DNA of 64,000 nt from Citrifermentans bremense (GTDB lineage Bacteria; Desulfobacterota; Desulfuromonadia; Geobacterales; Geobacteraceae). This document shows, one piece after another, positions 16,744 through 27,400 of the stretch (its first letter is position 1; each line of letters opens with the position of its first letter). The stretch is from assembly GCF_014218275.1 (NCBI RefSeq), contig NZ_AP023213.1, positions 1,714,001-1,778,000 on the forward strand. The letters are read 5' to 3'. The notes under the pieces were generated by a model. The model was not told the origin of the DNA and ran no database searches. It saw only the letters and a program-made list of their open reading frames with translations. The position numbers were made by a program, and so were the translations under genes.

Positions 16744-18294
16744 ATGAAATCAAGTGAAGCCAGGTCAAACCGGCTTTGGAAGAGGGACGTCGTGCTAGTA
16801 TTCACAGTCTTGGAAAGCGAAGAGCACCTGGAAACCGGGATCGAAGAGGGCGGGGGCGCCGAAGAAAAGGCTCGGGAAAAGACGCCCGGGCCGTGCGTCG
16901 CTCCCCCTGCGGCAAGCGGAAACAAGGGACGCCTCAGGAGTCTTTTGCGCGATCTCAAAGGGGGCGTGCGCCTCGCGCTTTTACTGCACTCCGACCTGGA
17001 GCGGCTTGACCCCGCTCCCGCGCGCCTCGTGCTCCTCGTTCTGGCCGACCTCGCGCTGAACTTCGTCTGTTCCTTCGTGCTGGTGGGGACCGGAGGGTAC
17101 TTTTCCTCTGCCTCGATACCGGGCTTCTTCTTTCACCTGCCGCTACTGCTGCTGTTGGGCCTTGCCGCGGGAAGGCTCCTCTGCCGTCCCGGGACTGCTT
17201 CCGCCGTCGCCGCCTCCCTCATCGCGGCGAGCATCCCCATCGAGCTTTCTCATGCCATCCTGGAAGGGGTGGCACAACTCCCCCACTTCCAAAGGCTCCA
17301 GGATTACCTGACAGCCCCCCACTACTACCGCTTCTACTGGTGGTGGGGAGCCGCGGCACTCCTTTTCCTGTTCCGCATCGACCCTGTCCGGGGGATGCGC
17401 CGGCTCAGGCTTCCCCTGCTTTTCGCCTTGCTGGTGCTCCCTCCGCTTTATTCCTTCCAGCGGGGCGACCTCTGGGCCAGCTCCGCGCAGGAGAGCGAGA
17501 GTGGCGAGCTGCGCTTGACCGATGAGGTGCTTGCTGCGCAGGCAAAGCTTCTGGACGGGGAGCTGGCCGCGCTGAAGCCGGGGCGGCCCGGCGCCATCGA
17601 CCTCTACTTCGTCGGTTTCGCGGGCGACGCCTCCCAGGACGTCTTCCTGAAGGAGCTCAACTACGCCAGGCGGCTTTTCGACCGGCGCTTCGGCACCTCC
17701 GGGAGGTCGGTGCTTCTGGCCAACAACCCGCAGAGCGCCACATCGCTTCCCTTCGCCAGCGCGGGGAACCTGGAGCGCACCCTGGTGCGGGTTGGCGAGG
17801 TGATGAACCGCGACGAGGACCTCCTGTTCCTTTACCTAAGCTCCCACGGCTCGGCGGACCACGAGCTCGCCGTGAACAACCCTCCTTTGGAGCTCAAGCA
17901 GCTGACGCCCGAGCTCTTGAAGCGCGAGCTGGCGCTAGCCGGGATCAAGTCGAAAGTGATCGTGGTCTCCGCCTGCTTCTCCGGCGGCTTTGTCCAGCCG
18001 CTGCAGGATGACGGAACCCTGGTGATCACGGCGGCGGACGCCACCCACGAGTCTTTCGGCTGCGGCTTCGGCGAGGACTTCACCTGGTTCGGCGAGGCGT
18101 TCCTGGAGGAGGCGCTGAACAACGAATTCTCTTTCACGGCGGGCTTCGAGCGTGCGCGGGAGACCATCAGGAAATGGGAGGAGGAGCGGGGCGAGACCCC
18201 GTCCAACCCGCAGATCTTTGTGGGGAAGGGGATCGAACCAAAGCTCGCACATATGGAGAAAGTTTTGAAGGAGGGGAAAATCCAGAAACCTTAA
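16744..18294 (+). CDS. Membrane-anchored C13-family (caspase-like) cysteine peptidase
   Basis: 516 residues in two parts. Residues about 95-245 hold five or six hydrophobic segments, beginning like a Yip1-type membrane domain. The C-terminal part is a C13 (legumain/GPI-transamidase fold) peptidase: the catalytic His is in YLSSHGS (His368) and the Cys in VVSACFSGGF (Cys411). The caspase-fold spacing is intact, with NNPQSATSLP before and AADATHESFGCGFG after. Substrate unknown. ATG 16744 has no clear ribosome-binding site; GTG 16792 with AGAGGG upstream is an equally possible start. The N-terminal 50 residues are Glu-rich and probably cytoplasmic. Confidence 0.85.
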   Translation: MKSSEARSNRLWKRDVVLVFTVLESEEHLETGIEEGGGAEEKAREKTPGPCVAPPAASGNKGRLRSLLRDLKGGVRLALLLHSDLERLDPAPARLVLLVLADLALNFVCSFVLVGTGGYFSSASIPGFFFHLPLLLLLGLAAGRLLCRPGTASAVAASLIAASIPIELSHAILEGVAQLPHFQRLQDYLTAPHYYRFYWWWGAAALLFLFRIDPVRGMRRLRLPLLFALLVLPPLYSFQRGDLWASSAQESESGELRLTDEVLAAQAKLLDGELAALKPGRPGAIDLYFVGFAGDASQDVFLKELNYARRLFDRRFGTSGRSVLLANNPQSATSLPFASAGNLERTLVRVGEVMNRDEDLLFLYLSSHGSADHELAVNNPPLELKQLTPELLKRELALAGIKSKVIVVSACFSGGFVQPLQDDGTLVITAADATHESFGCGFGEDFTWFGEAFLEEALNNEFSFTAGFERARETIRKWEEERGETPSNPQIFVGKGIEPKLAHMEKVLKEGKIQKP

Positions 18295-18305
18295 AAGGCC
18301 ACTCG

Positions 18306-18336
18306 ACAGGGATGCCTTTATACCCTCCATCCCTGT
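18306..18336. terminator. Hairpin between convergent genes
   Basis: Nine-base stem ACAGGGATG / CATCCCTGT with a 13-base loop between the C13 peptidase and tldD stops. There is no immediate T tract, so it may protect RNA ends rather than terminate. Confidence 0.35.
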
Positions 18337-18355
18337 TAAGCGCCTTGTTTTTGCC

Positions 18356-19738
18356 TTACCCTGCGCCGCCGACCGTGATCCCTGAGATGAGCAGGGTCGG
18401 CTGCGCGTCGGAGACCGGGACCCCCTGGCCGTCCTTGCCGCAGGTTCCGATCCCGAAACCGAGGTCGTTTCCCACCATGGTTATCTTCCTGAGCACCTCG
18501 GGGCCGTTGCCGGTGAGCGTAGCCCCCCGGACCGGCTCTCCCACCGCGCCGTTTTCGATCAAAAACCCTTCCGACACCTCGAAGACGAAGTCCCCGGTCA
18601 CCGTGTTCACCTGGCCCCCTCCCATACGCTTCACGAAAAGGCCTCGGTCCACGCTTCTCACGATTTCCGCGGGGTCGCTTTTGCCGGGGGCGATCAGCGT
18701 GTTGGTCATTCGGACTATGGGGCGCGTCCGGTACGACTCGCGCCTGCCGTTGCCGGTGGAGGCGCAGCCGTCCTTCATCGCCGAGAGCCGGTCGTACATG
18801 TAACCCTTGAGGACGCCGTTTTCCACCAGTACGGTCCTTTGCGCCGGGGTCCCTTCGCCGTCGAAGGCGAAGGAGCCGCGCGCGTTGGGTATGGTGGCGT
18901 CGTCAATCACGGTGACCAGTTCCGAGGCTACCTTCTCGCCCACCCTGCCGCGATAGACCGAGGTCCCAGCCTGCACCAGGTCCGCCTCAAGTCCATGTCC
19001 GATCGCCTCGTGCACCATGGTCCCCCCCGCCTCGCTGGAGAGGACGACCGGCAGCGGCCCCGAGGGGGCTTTGCGGGCTCCCAGCATCATCACCCCACGC
19101 GCGGCTGCCTTGAGCGCCAGCTCCTCGGGGGATGCCTGGTCGAAAAGCTCGAAGCCGCGCGCGGCGCCCAGCGGCTCGTAGCCGGTCTGGGTCACCTTGC
19201 CCTGCTGCGCCACCACCTGTACGACGAAGACGGTCGCCGTGCTGTTCTCCTCGTGGAATTCCCCCAAAGAGTTCACAGTCTGGACCTTCGTCTGCGCGTC
19301 GCGGTACATGGCCATGACCTGGCGCACCCTCTTGTCGAAACCGCGCGCCGCCCGGTCGGCCCGGTTCACCAGTGCGACCTTCTCGGCCAGCTCTATGCTG
19401 CCGGGAGCGATGCCGATGGGGAAACCCGGTGCCACCCTGCGCTCGCAGAGGTTGAACTCGGCGTAGGGGAGCCCCCCGCGTACCCCGCGGCTCACCGTCG
19501 CCGCCAGGCCCAGCAGTGACTCCTGACTCAATTGGTTGGTGTAGGCGTAGGCGGTCGAAAAGCCCGAGATCACCCTGATGCCGATGCCGCGGTCGGCGGA
19601 GGAGAGGACCCTTTCCACCTTGCCGTCCTCGCACATGACCGAGGTATAGGCGCCGTCCTCGTAGTAGATCTCGGCAAAGTCGCCGCCGGCGGAGAGGGCG
19701 CGGCGCAGTATGGCTGCGGCGTCTATGGTTTCGAGCAT
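18356..19738 (-). CDS. tldD: TldD-type metalloprotease subunit
   Basis: Subunit of the TldD/TldE (PmbA) protease that trims small peptides such as modified leader peptides and antitoxins. 460 residues. The zinc motif HEAIGHGLE (residues 243-247 for HExxxH) marks the catalytic TldD-type subunit; the block GGTMVHEA and the C-terminal GxGPEVLRKITMVGNDLGFGIGTCGKDGQ are also family features. Its start overlaps the 3' end of the small DUF4911-like gene by 16 bases, so the two form an operon. No TldE partner is present in the window, and no peptide precursor cluster is seen nearby. Confidence 0.93.
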   Translation of the reverse strand: MLETIDAAAILRRALSAGGDFAEIYYEDGAYTSVMCEDGKVERVLSSADRGIGIRVISGFSTAYAYTNQLSQESLLGLAATVSRGVRGGLPYAEFNLCERRVAPGFPIGIAPGSIELAEKVALVNRADRAARGFDKRVRQVMAMYRDAQTKVQTVNSLGEFHEENSTATVFVVQVVAQQGKVTQTGYEPLGAARGFELFDQASPEELALKAAARGVMMLGARKAPSGPLPVVLSSEAGGTMVHEAIGHGLEADLVQAGTSVYRGRVGEKVASELVTVIDDATIPNARGSFAFDGEGTPAQRTVLVENGVLKGYMYDRLSAMKDGCASTGNGRRESYRTRPIVRMTNTLIAPGKSDPAEIVRSVDRGLFVKRMGGGQVNTVTGDFVFEVSEGFLIENGAVGEPVRGATLTGNGPEVLRKITMVGNDLGFGIGTCGKDGQGVPVSDAQPTLLISGITVGGAG

Positions 19739-19986
19739 GGCTCCCCCTCCTGTGTCACCTCGGTGATCACGATTTCCTTGGCGATTTCATGCATCAGCGC
19801 CTCGATGTCACCGGCGAAGCAAAGCGGGAAGCTGACGCGGACGATGCCGCGCTTGCCGTCGATGGTGCTCATGGTGTTGAGCCCCTCGTAAGCCTCAAGT
19901 ATCGACTTCAGGTAGACCATGTCGCGGTTGGCCAACTGGTAGTAGCGGCTTCCCGTCTCCGTATATTTCGATGCCGGCTGTCCCAT
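19723..19986 (-). CDS. DUF4911-like small protein
   Basis: 87-residue cytosolic protein with YYQLANRDMVYLKSILEAYEGL and VRVSFPLCFAGDIEAL. The alpha/beta pattern matches the small DUF4911 family found beside tldD in deltaproteobacteria, as far as I recall it; the assignment is by memory. It precedes tldD and overlaps it by 16 bases, implying coupled translation and possibly an accessory role for the protease. AGGAGAGCC lies upstream of the ATG. Confidence 0.7.
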   Translation of the reverse strand: MGQPASKYTETGSRYYQLANRDMVYLKSILEAYEGLNTMSTIDGKRGIVRVSFPLCFAGDIEALMHEIAKEIVITEVTQEGEPCSKP

Positions 19987-20113
19987 TCTGGCTCTCCTGT
20001 CAACTTCTGGTTCCCCTTCGCTGCGGGTCGCATCTACATACCATCTGGCCGTTGAAAAGACAAATTTTCTTTGGCTCTTGCCTCTGCACGATCCTCTGTT
20101 ATTTTTCTAAGTC

Positions 20114-21421
20114 ATGAGATTAAACCATCTTAATAAATACTGGCTACGACCTAGATGCCCGTCCTTTCTGTTGGCGCAGCTTTGCTGCGCTTTGTTTTTA
20201 CTGCTTCTCATGGGAGAAGAGGCCCTGGCGGCGTACCGGGCCGACCTCTTGGTGCGGCTTGCCAACGAGGGTGATGCCTCGTATGTCGGCGCAGGGATAT
20301 TCGAGACGACAGCCCTGATTCAGTCCAAGTCACAGGCATCCTATTCCGGGTATCCCGCGCAATTCCGGGTCCAGGTGAAGAACGCCGGGGACCAGGCAGA
20401 CAGCTTCATCTTGACCGGTCCCGCAGGCGGCAGCGGCTTCACCGTGAGCTACCGGGACCAGGGCGGGGTGGAGCGCGCCTCAGAGTTATCCGCGGGGGGG
20501 TATCGTACCGAAAGCCTCGCTCCAGGCGCTTCCGCCGTGCTGCTGGTGCAGGTGACCCTGAGCCAGTTCACCCTGGGGGCGAGCTACCGTGTCCCGGTCA
20601 CCGCGGTCTCCGCCGGTGACGCGGCGTCGCTGGACCAGGTCAAGACCGAGACCGTCGCCTGCGGCCTTACCGCGGCGGTGACAGTTTCCGCGCCGCCGGA
20701 CGGAAGCGGAGCGCCCGGTTCCCTGGTCACCTACCCCTACACCGTCACCAACGTCGGCAACGCAGTGAACAGCTTCACTCTTTCACTGGGCGAGGGCTGC
20801 GCCTGGCCCGCGACCCTCTACGCAGACGACGGGGCGGGAGGCGGGATCGCCGGTGACGGCGTGCGGCAGCCCGGAGAGATGAACCGCTGCGTTTCCACCG
20901 GCCCGCTCGCCCCCGGCGCCTCCCATCGCTTCTTCCTTGCCGTCGTCATCCCGGAAACAGGCGTCGACGGCGCGCGGGCCGACGCCCGGCTGGCCGTTGC
21001 CGGTGAAGAGGCCAGCGGCAGCGACCAGGTTACCACCACCGCGCTGGCCGCGGTCCTCTCGCTCGTCGATGGGGTACGCAACCTCACCAAGGGAGGGGTC
21101 TTCGCCGCGAACGTCGATGCGGTCCCCGGAGACCTGCTCCAGTACCGGATGGCGGTCACCAACAGCGGCTCGGCGCCGGCCACGACGCTGCGGATCGAAA
21201 CCCCAGTCCCGGTCGGGCTCAAGCTGGCGCCCGATTCCCTGCTGCTATCCCTTGCATCCGAGGGGGAAGCGGCACCTTGCCCGGAGGCCCAATGCGGCCT
21301 GGCCTCGGCAACCGAAGGGAACATCGTCGCCCTTCTTGGCGAGGGGGCGAGCGACACGGTCGGCGGCACGCTCTCGCCTGGAAAAACCCTCTACCTCTTT
21401 TTCAAAGCTCAGGTCGAATGA
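20114..21421 (+). CDS. Exported DUF11-like repeat protein
   Basis: 435-residue secreted protein with a signal peptide (hydrophobic core about residues 18-36, cut near ALA-AY). The rest is two or three Ig-like beta modules of the DUF11/CARDB kind, each with a phrase such as FRVQVKNAGDQADSF, YPYTVTNVGNAVNSF, YRMAVTNSGSAPATT. These modules usually serve as surface stalks. It is the first gene of a unidirectional run that continues through the 2008-residue outer-membrane protein, FecR, kinase and GGDEF regulator, with only 21 bases to the next start. It may be a secreted partner of that large protein; this is inference. Confidence 0.82.
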   Translation: MRLNHLNKYWLRPRCPSFLLAQLCCALFLLLLMGEEALAAYRADLLVRLANEGDASYVGAGIFETTALIQSKSQASYSGYPAQFRVQVKNAGDQADSFILTGPAGGSGFTVSYRDQGGVERASELSAGGYRTESLAPGASAVLLVQVTLSQFTLGASYRVPVTAVSAGDAASLDQVKTETVACGLTAAVTVSAPPDGSGAPGSLVTYPYTVTNVGNAVNSFTLSLGEGCAWPATLYADDGAGGGIAGDGVRQPGEMNRCVSTGPLAPGASHRFFLAVVIPETGVDGARADARLAVAGEEASGSDQVTTTALAAVLSLVDGVRNLTKGGVFAANVDAVPGDLLQYRMAVTNSGSAPATTLRIETPVPVGLKLAPDSLLLSLASEGEAAPCPEAQCGLASATEGNIVALLGEGASDTVGGTLSPGKTLYLFFKAQVE

Positions 21422-21442
21422 CGATGTGAACTGGGGCAACCG

Positions 21443-24400
21443 ATGACGATCCCGGCAGGCAGGAAGATGAAGGGGTGGAGGTGGTTGCGCCTGATTGCGC
21501 TCGCGCTCCTATTTGCCCTGCCGCGTAACGCGTTCCCGCTTTCCTCGGCAGGAACCGTCATCAGGCACGATTTCACTGCCCGCTTCGCCACCCCCCTCCT
21601 GCGCGAGGTGCGCTCCAACCAGACCACAGTCAGCGTCAAGGACCTTTCCGACCCTGAACTGGTGCCTCCTCGTACCGCGACCACGAAAGCGTCAGTACCC
21701 GCCGATTTCCGTCATACCCTTACCAACCGGGGGAACCTTGCCGACAGCTTCAGGCTCAAGGCGTCGCTGGTCGACGCGGGCCTCCCGGAAAGCGGCCCGG
21801 TGCCGCAGCTTCGTTTTTACGCCGCAGACGGCGTGACCCCCATTGCCATCGACGCAGGCGGAGTCCAGGCGATCGGCCCCTTGCAGCCCGGCGCCTCCGT
21901 CGAGCTGATCTTGAGGGCAACGCCGCCGGCAGGGCGCGAGGGACGCGTGGCGCTGATCGCGGTGAGCGCCACCTCCGTGCTGGTCCCGGCGCGGAGCGCG
22001 AGCCTGACCAACCAGCTCCAGGTGCCGGCGGGGGGCGTTTCCTTTATGAAGGCAGTTTCCCCGGTGGGGGGCGTCCTTCCCGGGACCCTGTTGACCTACA
22101 GCATCGCGATTGGGAACAGCGGCGGGGCCCAGGTTGCAGCTGTCCGTGTGATAGATCCGCTGGATCCCCTCCTTGAATACCAGCAGGGGAGTGCCGCGCT
22201 TCCTGCCGGGGTTGCAGGAAACGTCAGTTTCGATGCGGCTACCCGGACCCTCGTCTTCGACATACCTTCGCTTCCAGCGGGTTTCAGCGGTGAGATCACC
22301 TTCAAGGCGCGCGTCCGTGACGACGCCCCGGGAAGCGCTTCCATCGTCAACACCGCCGGCGTCTCCAGCGCGGAGAGCGCCGTCCCCTCCCTCAGCAACA
22401 GCACTCTCAACACGGTGCTGGCCCGGTTGCTCCAGGTGACCAAGGCGGCCGGGAGCAGCGCAGCCGAGGCGGGCGACATCGTGCCCTACACCGTGCGCGT
22501 GCAGAACGTCGGGGATGGGGCGCTGAACCATGTCACCGTAGCCGACCGTGTTCCCCGCGGGTTCCGCTATCTCAAGGGGTCGAGCCATGTGGACGGGTTC
22601 GCCGTGGCGGATCCGGTGGGAGGGGGGCAGCAGTTGAGTTGGGACCTGGAGAGCCTGGAACAGGGAGCCTTCAAGGTGCTCAACTACCGCTTGGTGGTCT
22701 CGGCCGATGCCCCCGTCGGCACCGCCGTCAACTGGGCCAGGGCCACCGGCAGCCCCGCAAGCGGAGGGAGCGTCGTCTCTCCTCCCGCCAGCGCCTCCGT
22801 CAAGGTGAGATCCTCCATATTGGGGGATAAGGCCATCATCATGGGGAGGGTTTTCCATGACGGCAACGGCAACGGCGTTCCGGACCAAGGGGAGCCGGGC
22901 GAGGCCGGGGTGAGGGTGTACCTGGAGGACGGCTCCTTCGTCTTCACCGACAGCGAAGGCCAGTACAGTTTCACCGGGGTTTACGCAGGCGACCATGTGG
23001 TCAAGCTGGACCGCTCCACCCTGGACCCGCGGTTTGTGTCCGTGCCGTACAACACCGCATTTGCCGGGGTGGGGTGGTCGCAGTTCATCACCGTCCCCTT
23101 CGGCGGTCCGGCGCGCGGCGACTTCGCGCTCGCCGCGAACCCGGAAGCGCCGGCACCGCTGCCAGTAGGTCAGACAGGTCTGACAGGTCTGACAGGTCCG
23201 ACAGGTCCGACAGGTCCGACAGGTCCGGCAAGCCCGGCAAGCCCGACAAGCCCGACAAGCCCGACAAGCCCGACAAGCCCGACAAGCCCGACAAGCCCGA
23301 CCCCGTGGCCGGCTGCGGCCGCCGAGCTTGACGCCGCCGATGCCGTGGCGCGGGTCAGGCTCACCCCGGAGCGGGTGGAGCTTCCCGCTGACGACAAAAC
23401 CACAGTCCCCTTCAAGGTCGAGCTCCTGGACTCCGCCGGCAGGCGGGTCCCCGGCTCCGCCAGCGTCACGCTCTTCCTCGCCAAGGGGACCCTCCTGGAG
23501 CCCGACCTGGACCCGGCCCTCCCGGGCCACCAGGTCCGCGTCACCGACGGCCTCGGCGTCTTCCAGCTCCGCTCCGGCCGCGCTACCGGCAATGACCTGT
23601 TGATTGCCAGAGCGGGCAACGGCAGCGCAGCCCAGGCGGATCTCTTCTTCAGCCCCGACCGGCGCGACTGGATCCTGGTCGGCTTGGGCTCCCTCACCGT
23701 CGGGGGCAAAGCGGTGAGCGGCAACTTGGAGAAGATCGACAAGGACGACCGCTTCGACGAGGGGATCTTCCACGAGGAACGGCTCGCCTTCTTCACCAGG
23801 GGGAAGATCCTCGGCAAGTACCTCCTGACCGCCGCTTACGACTCGGACAAGGAACGTCGCGACGGGGTGTTCCAGGCGATCGACCCGGAAAAGTACTACC
23901 CGGTCTACGGCGACGCCAGCGACATCGGCTACGACGCGGAGTCGCGCGGCAAGATCTACCTAAAACTGGAAAGCGGCCGCTCCTACCTCATGGCAGGCGA
24001 CTACCGCACCGACCTCTCCGAAAACGAATTCTCCCGCTACGACCGGGCGCTGAACGGCGTGAAGTTCGAGATGAACACCAAGAGGGTCACGCTGAAGGGG
24101 TTTGAAAGCCGCACCGAGGAGACGGTGACGCGGGACGACATCCCCGGCAACGGCACCTCCGGCCACTACTTCCTCTCCAGGCGCGGCCTCTTCGAGAACA
24201 GCGAGCGGGTGAGGATCGAGGTGCGCGACCGCTACCACAGCGAACGGGTGATCTCGGTGACCGAGAAGGTCCGCTACGCCGACTACTCCATCGACTACCA
24301 GGCCGGGACCATCCTCTTCAAGGAGCCGGTCCCCTCCCTGGACCAGTTCCTTAACCCGGTCACCATCGTGGTCAACTACCAGGCCGAAGGCCCCGGGGAG

Positions 24401-27400
24401 GAACGCTACGTCTACGGCGGACGGGCGGAACTCCGAAGCGAAAACGGTTCCCATATCGGCGGCACCGCCGTGGTGGAGGAGCAGGCGCTTAAGGACAACA
24501 CCCTTTTCGGCCTCGACGCCGCCTGGCGCCTGGGCGAGCGCCTGACGCTGAAGGGGGAGGGGGCGGTCAGCGAAAACCTGGAACACGGCAGGGGGAGCGC
24601 CTGGAAGACCGAACTCGCCGCGCGCCCCATCGATCCGCTCCTCGTGAACCTTTATTACCGGAAGGTGGAGTCGGACTTCTTCAACACCTCGATGACCGGT
24701 ACCGAGCTTGGGACCGAGAAGTACGGAGGCCGGGCCGACTACCGGGTCGGGGCCGGCACCCTCCTCTTCGCCGAGAGTTTCCTGCACCGCTATGAACTTG
24801 GGGACCGGAAACTCTTCGCGAACCACGCCGGAATCGTGAAGAAATTCTCCTTGCTGCAGCTGGAGGGGGGCGTCAAGGTGGTGCGGGAGGAAGTGGACGG
24901 CCGAACGGAGGAATCCGACTTGGTCTACGCCGGTGTGATCGCCCCACTCACCAAAAAGCTCGATGCGACGCTCAGGCGCGAACAGCTTCTTTCCGCCTCC
25001 GGCGTCGCCGACTACCAGACCAAGACCTTCGCCAAGCTCGACTACCGGCTCACCGAGCGCACCAAGGCCTTTCTCACCGAGGAGTACCAGGAACGCTCAC
25101 CCCTCGTCCGCCAGGCCACCCTGTTCGGCCTGGAGAGCAGGCTCTCGGACCGGATGCGTCTCACCACCGGCTACCAGATGTCGAGCGGAGCCTCCGGCTA
25201 CTCCCAGCAGAGCAACGTCGACTTGAACACCCGGCTCATGGAGGGCGATGGCTTCAGGCTCGATTCCCGGACCGGCTACCAGATCGAGCACGCCCTGTCG
25301 CAGCAAAGGGGTCAGGCAATAGTCGGGTTGAACAGCCGTTACCGCGCGGCCGAAGGGCTCTACCTAAACTCCTCTCTGGAGCGGGTGCAGACGGTTGAGG
25401 GAAACAGCGGCACCCGCACAGCCTTCACCCTGGGTGGGGAGTACCTCCGCGCCAGGGACCTGAAGCTCTCCGGCCGCTACGAGGTGAGGACCGGCCCGGG
25501 GGAGACCGCCTCCCTCTACGGCGCCAACGCCGCCTACAAGATGAGCCCCTCGCTCACCCTCCTCGGCAAGCTCTCACTATGGGACCGCGACGCCGACGCG
25601 GGCGACGATGTCATCTTCGACGGCTACCTTGGGAGTGCCTTCCGCCCGCTGGCGGGGGAGCCACTACAGCTCCTCACCCTGGCGCGCTACAAGGTGGAAG
25701 ACAGGCGCTCCCTCCCCGGCTCCTTCGAAAGCCGCAGCGTCATCCTCTCCGCCGAGCCCACCTATCGCATCGTGAGCCGCTGGAACGCCCAGGGGAAATA
25801 CGCCGGGAAGCTCAATTGGGCCGAAGGGGCTGGGGGGATGATGCAGAGCTACACCGACCTGGTCCTGGCCGGGCTCTCCTACGACCTGGCGGAGCGCTGG
25901 GAGATCGCGGCCTACCTGAAGCTCATGAACCAGTACGACGCGGGGATGCACTCATTTGGAGCGGTCGGGAGCGCAGGCTACCGCGTCTATAAAAACGTCG
26001 TCTTTTCCGCCGGCTACAACTTCGCGAGGCTCGACGACCGCGATCTTACCGGCGAGACCTTCCAGGGGCAGGGCCCCTTCGTCGGCATCAAGGTGAAGTT
26101 CGACGAGGACATGTTCGAGTCGAGGGAGGCGAAGGCGATCCCCATCCCGATGCCCGCCCCGGTCTCCCTGCCCCCCCCCGCATTGGCTCCCGTGCCGGCG
26201 CTCCTGGTGCGGGCCGAGCGGCTGGACGAGCCGGTGCTTCTCTCGGGGAGCGCCGAGCTCTTCACCCTCTTGGTCAACGGCGAGCGGGCGAAGCTTCCTT
26301 CCACGGATGTGACGCTGACCCGGGAGCGCCTGGGCTCCCTGGAGCTCAAGGGTGGGCGGTTCCCGGAACCGCTCATCTTCCTGGCGAGCGTGGAGCAGCC
26401 GGAACAGGTAGGTTCCTGGACCCTCAAGGTGATGAACCGCGACGGGGAGGTGCTGCGGACGCTGCAGGGGACCGGGGCGCCCGAAAAGCGCATCCCCTGG
26501 CTCGGCGAGACCGACCGCCAGAAGGTGGAACAGGGGGAGATCTACCAGTACCAGCTGCAGGTCACCTACCTCGACGGCTCGGTCTTCTCCACCGGCCGCG
26601 AGCTCTTCGGCGTGAACCGCCGCGAGGCGGTGCTCCTGACGCTTTCCGGAGGCGCCTTCGTTTTCGACCGCTCGGAGCTTACCCTGGAGGCGAAACGCCT
26701 GCTCAAGGGGGCGGCACGGGTATTGCGGGCTCGCCCCCAGGAAAAGGTGATCGTCGAGGGGCACACCGACGCCATCGGGAGCGTGGAGTACAACATGGCG
26801 CTTTCCAGGAGACGGTGCGACGCCGCCGCCGATTACCTGGTACGGGAGGAGGGGATCGCCCCCTCTCGGCTGTTGCGGCGTTGGTACGGCAAGTCCCGCC
26901 CCGTCGCCGACAACGTCACCACCCCGGGCAGGAGGTTGAACCGCCGCGTCGAGTTGAAGGGGGACTTCAAAGAGCTGCACCCGGTCTCCCCCGACGACCG
27001 TTACCGGACCCAGCCCTTCGTGGTCATCAACGGCCGCACCATACCGGTCGACCGCCTGGGTCGCTTCGAGGCCACCTTCCCCGGCAACACCCTCGACCTC
27101 GACCTCGAGATGGGGGACTCGCAGGGGCGCTTCCTCGCCACCTCGCTCCCGCTTCCGGAACTGGCCGTGCACGAGCCTCTTGCCGAGACGCTTGTGGGGT
27201 ACGGTAAGGAAACCTCCGGCGTCAGGGTCGACGCCGACGGCAAGGGACACTGCATGCTTTCGGGGACGGTGGAAGGAAGCTCCATGGAGCTTGCGGGGAG
27301 GAAGGTTCCGCTCGACCCGGCGGGGGGCTTCAAGTACGAGCTCCCGCTTGCAGACGGCGAGCAGGTACTGGGGGTGGTGCTCAGAAACGGCTCCGGCTGC

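Noticed and set aside
23167-23300. CRISPR-like repeat array
   Set aside because: Units are nine bases, in frame, with no spacers; it encodes a protein linker.
21692-23773. Long open frame on the minus strand opposite the giant outer-membrane gene
   Set aside because: Low-complexity Arg/Gly/Ala-rich translation typical of the antisense of GC-rich genes, no ribosome-binding site and no domain. The same applies to long minus-strand frames at 1818-2735, 2993-3898, 13508-15151 and 25952-27250.
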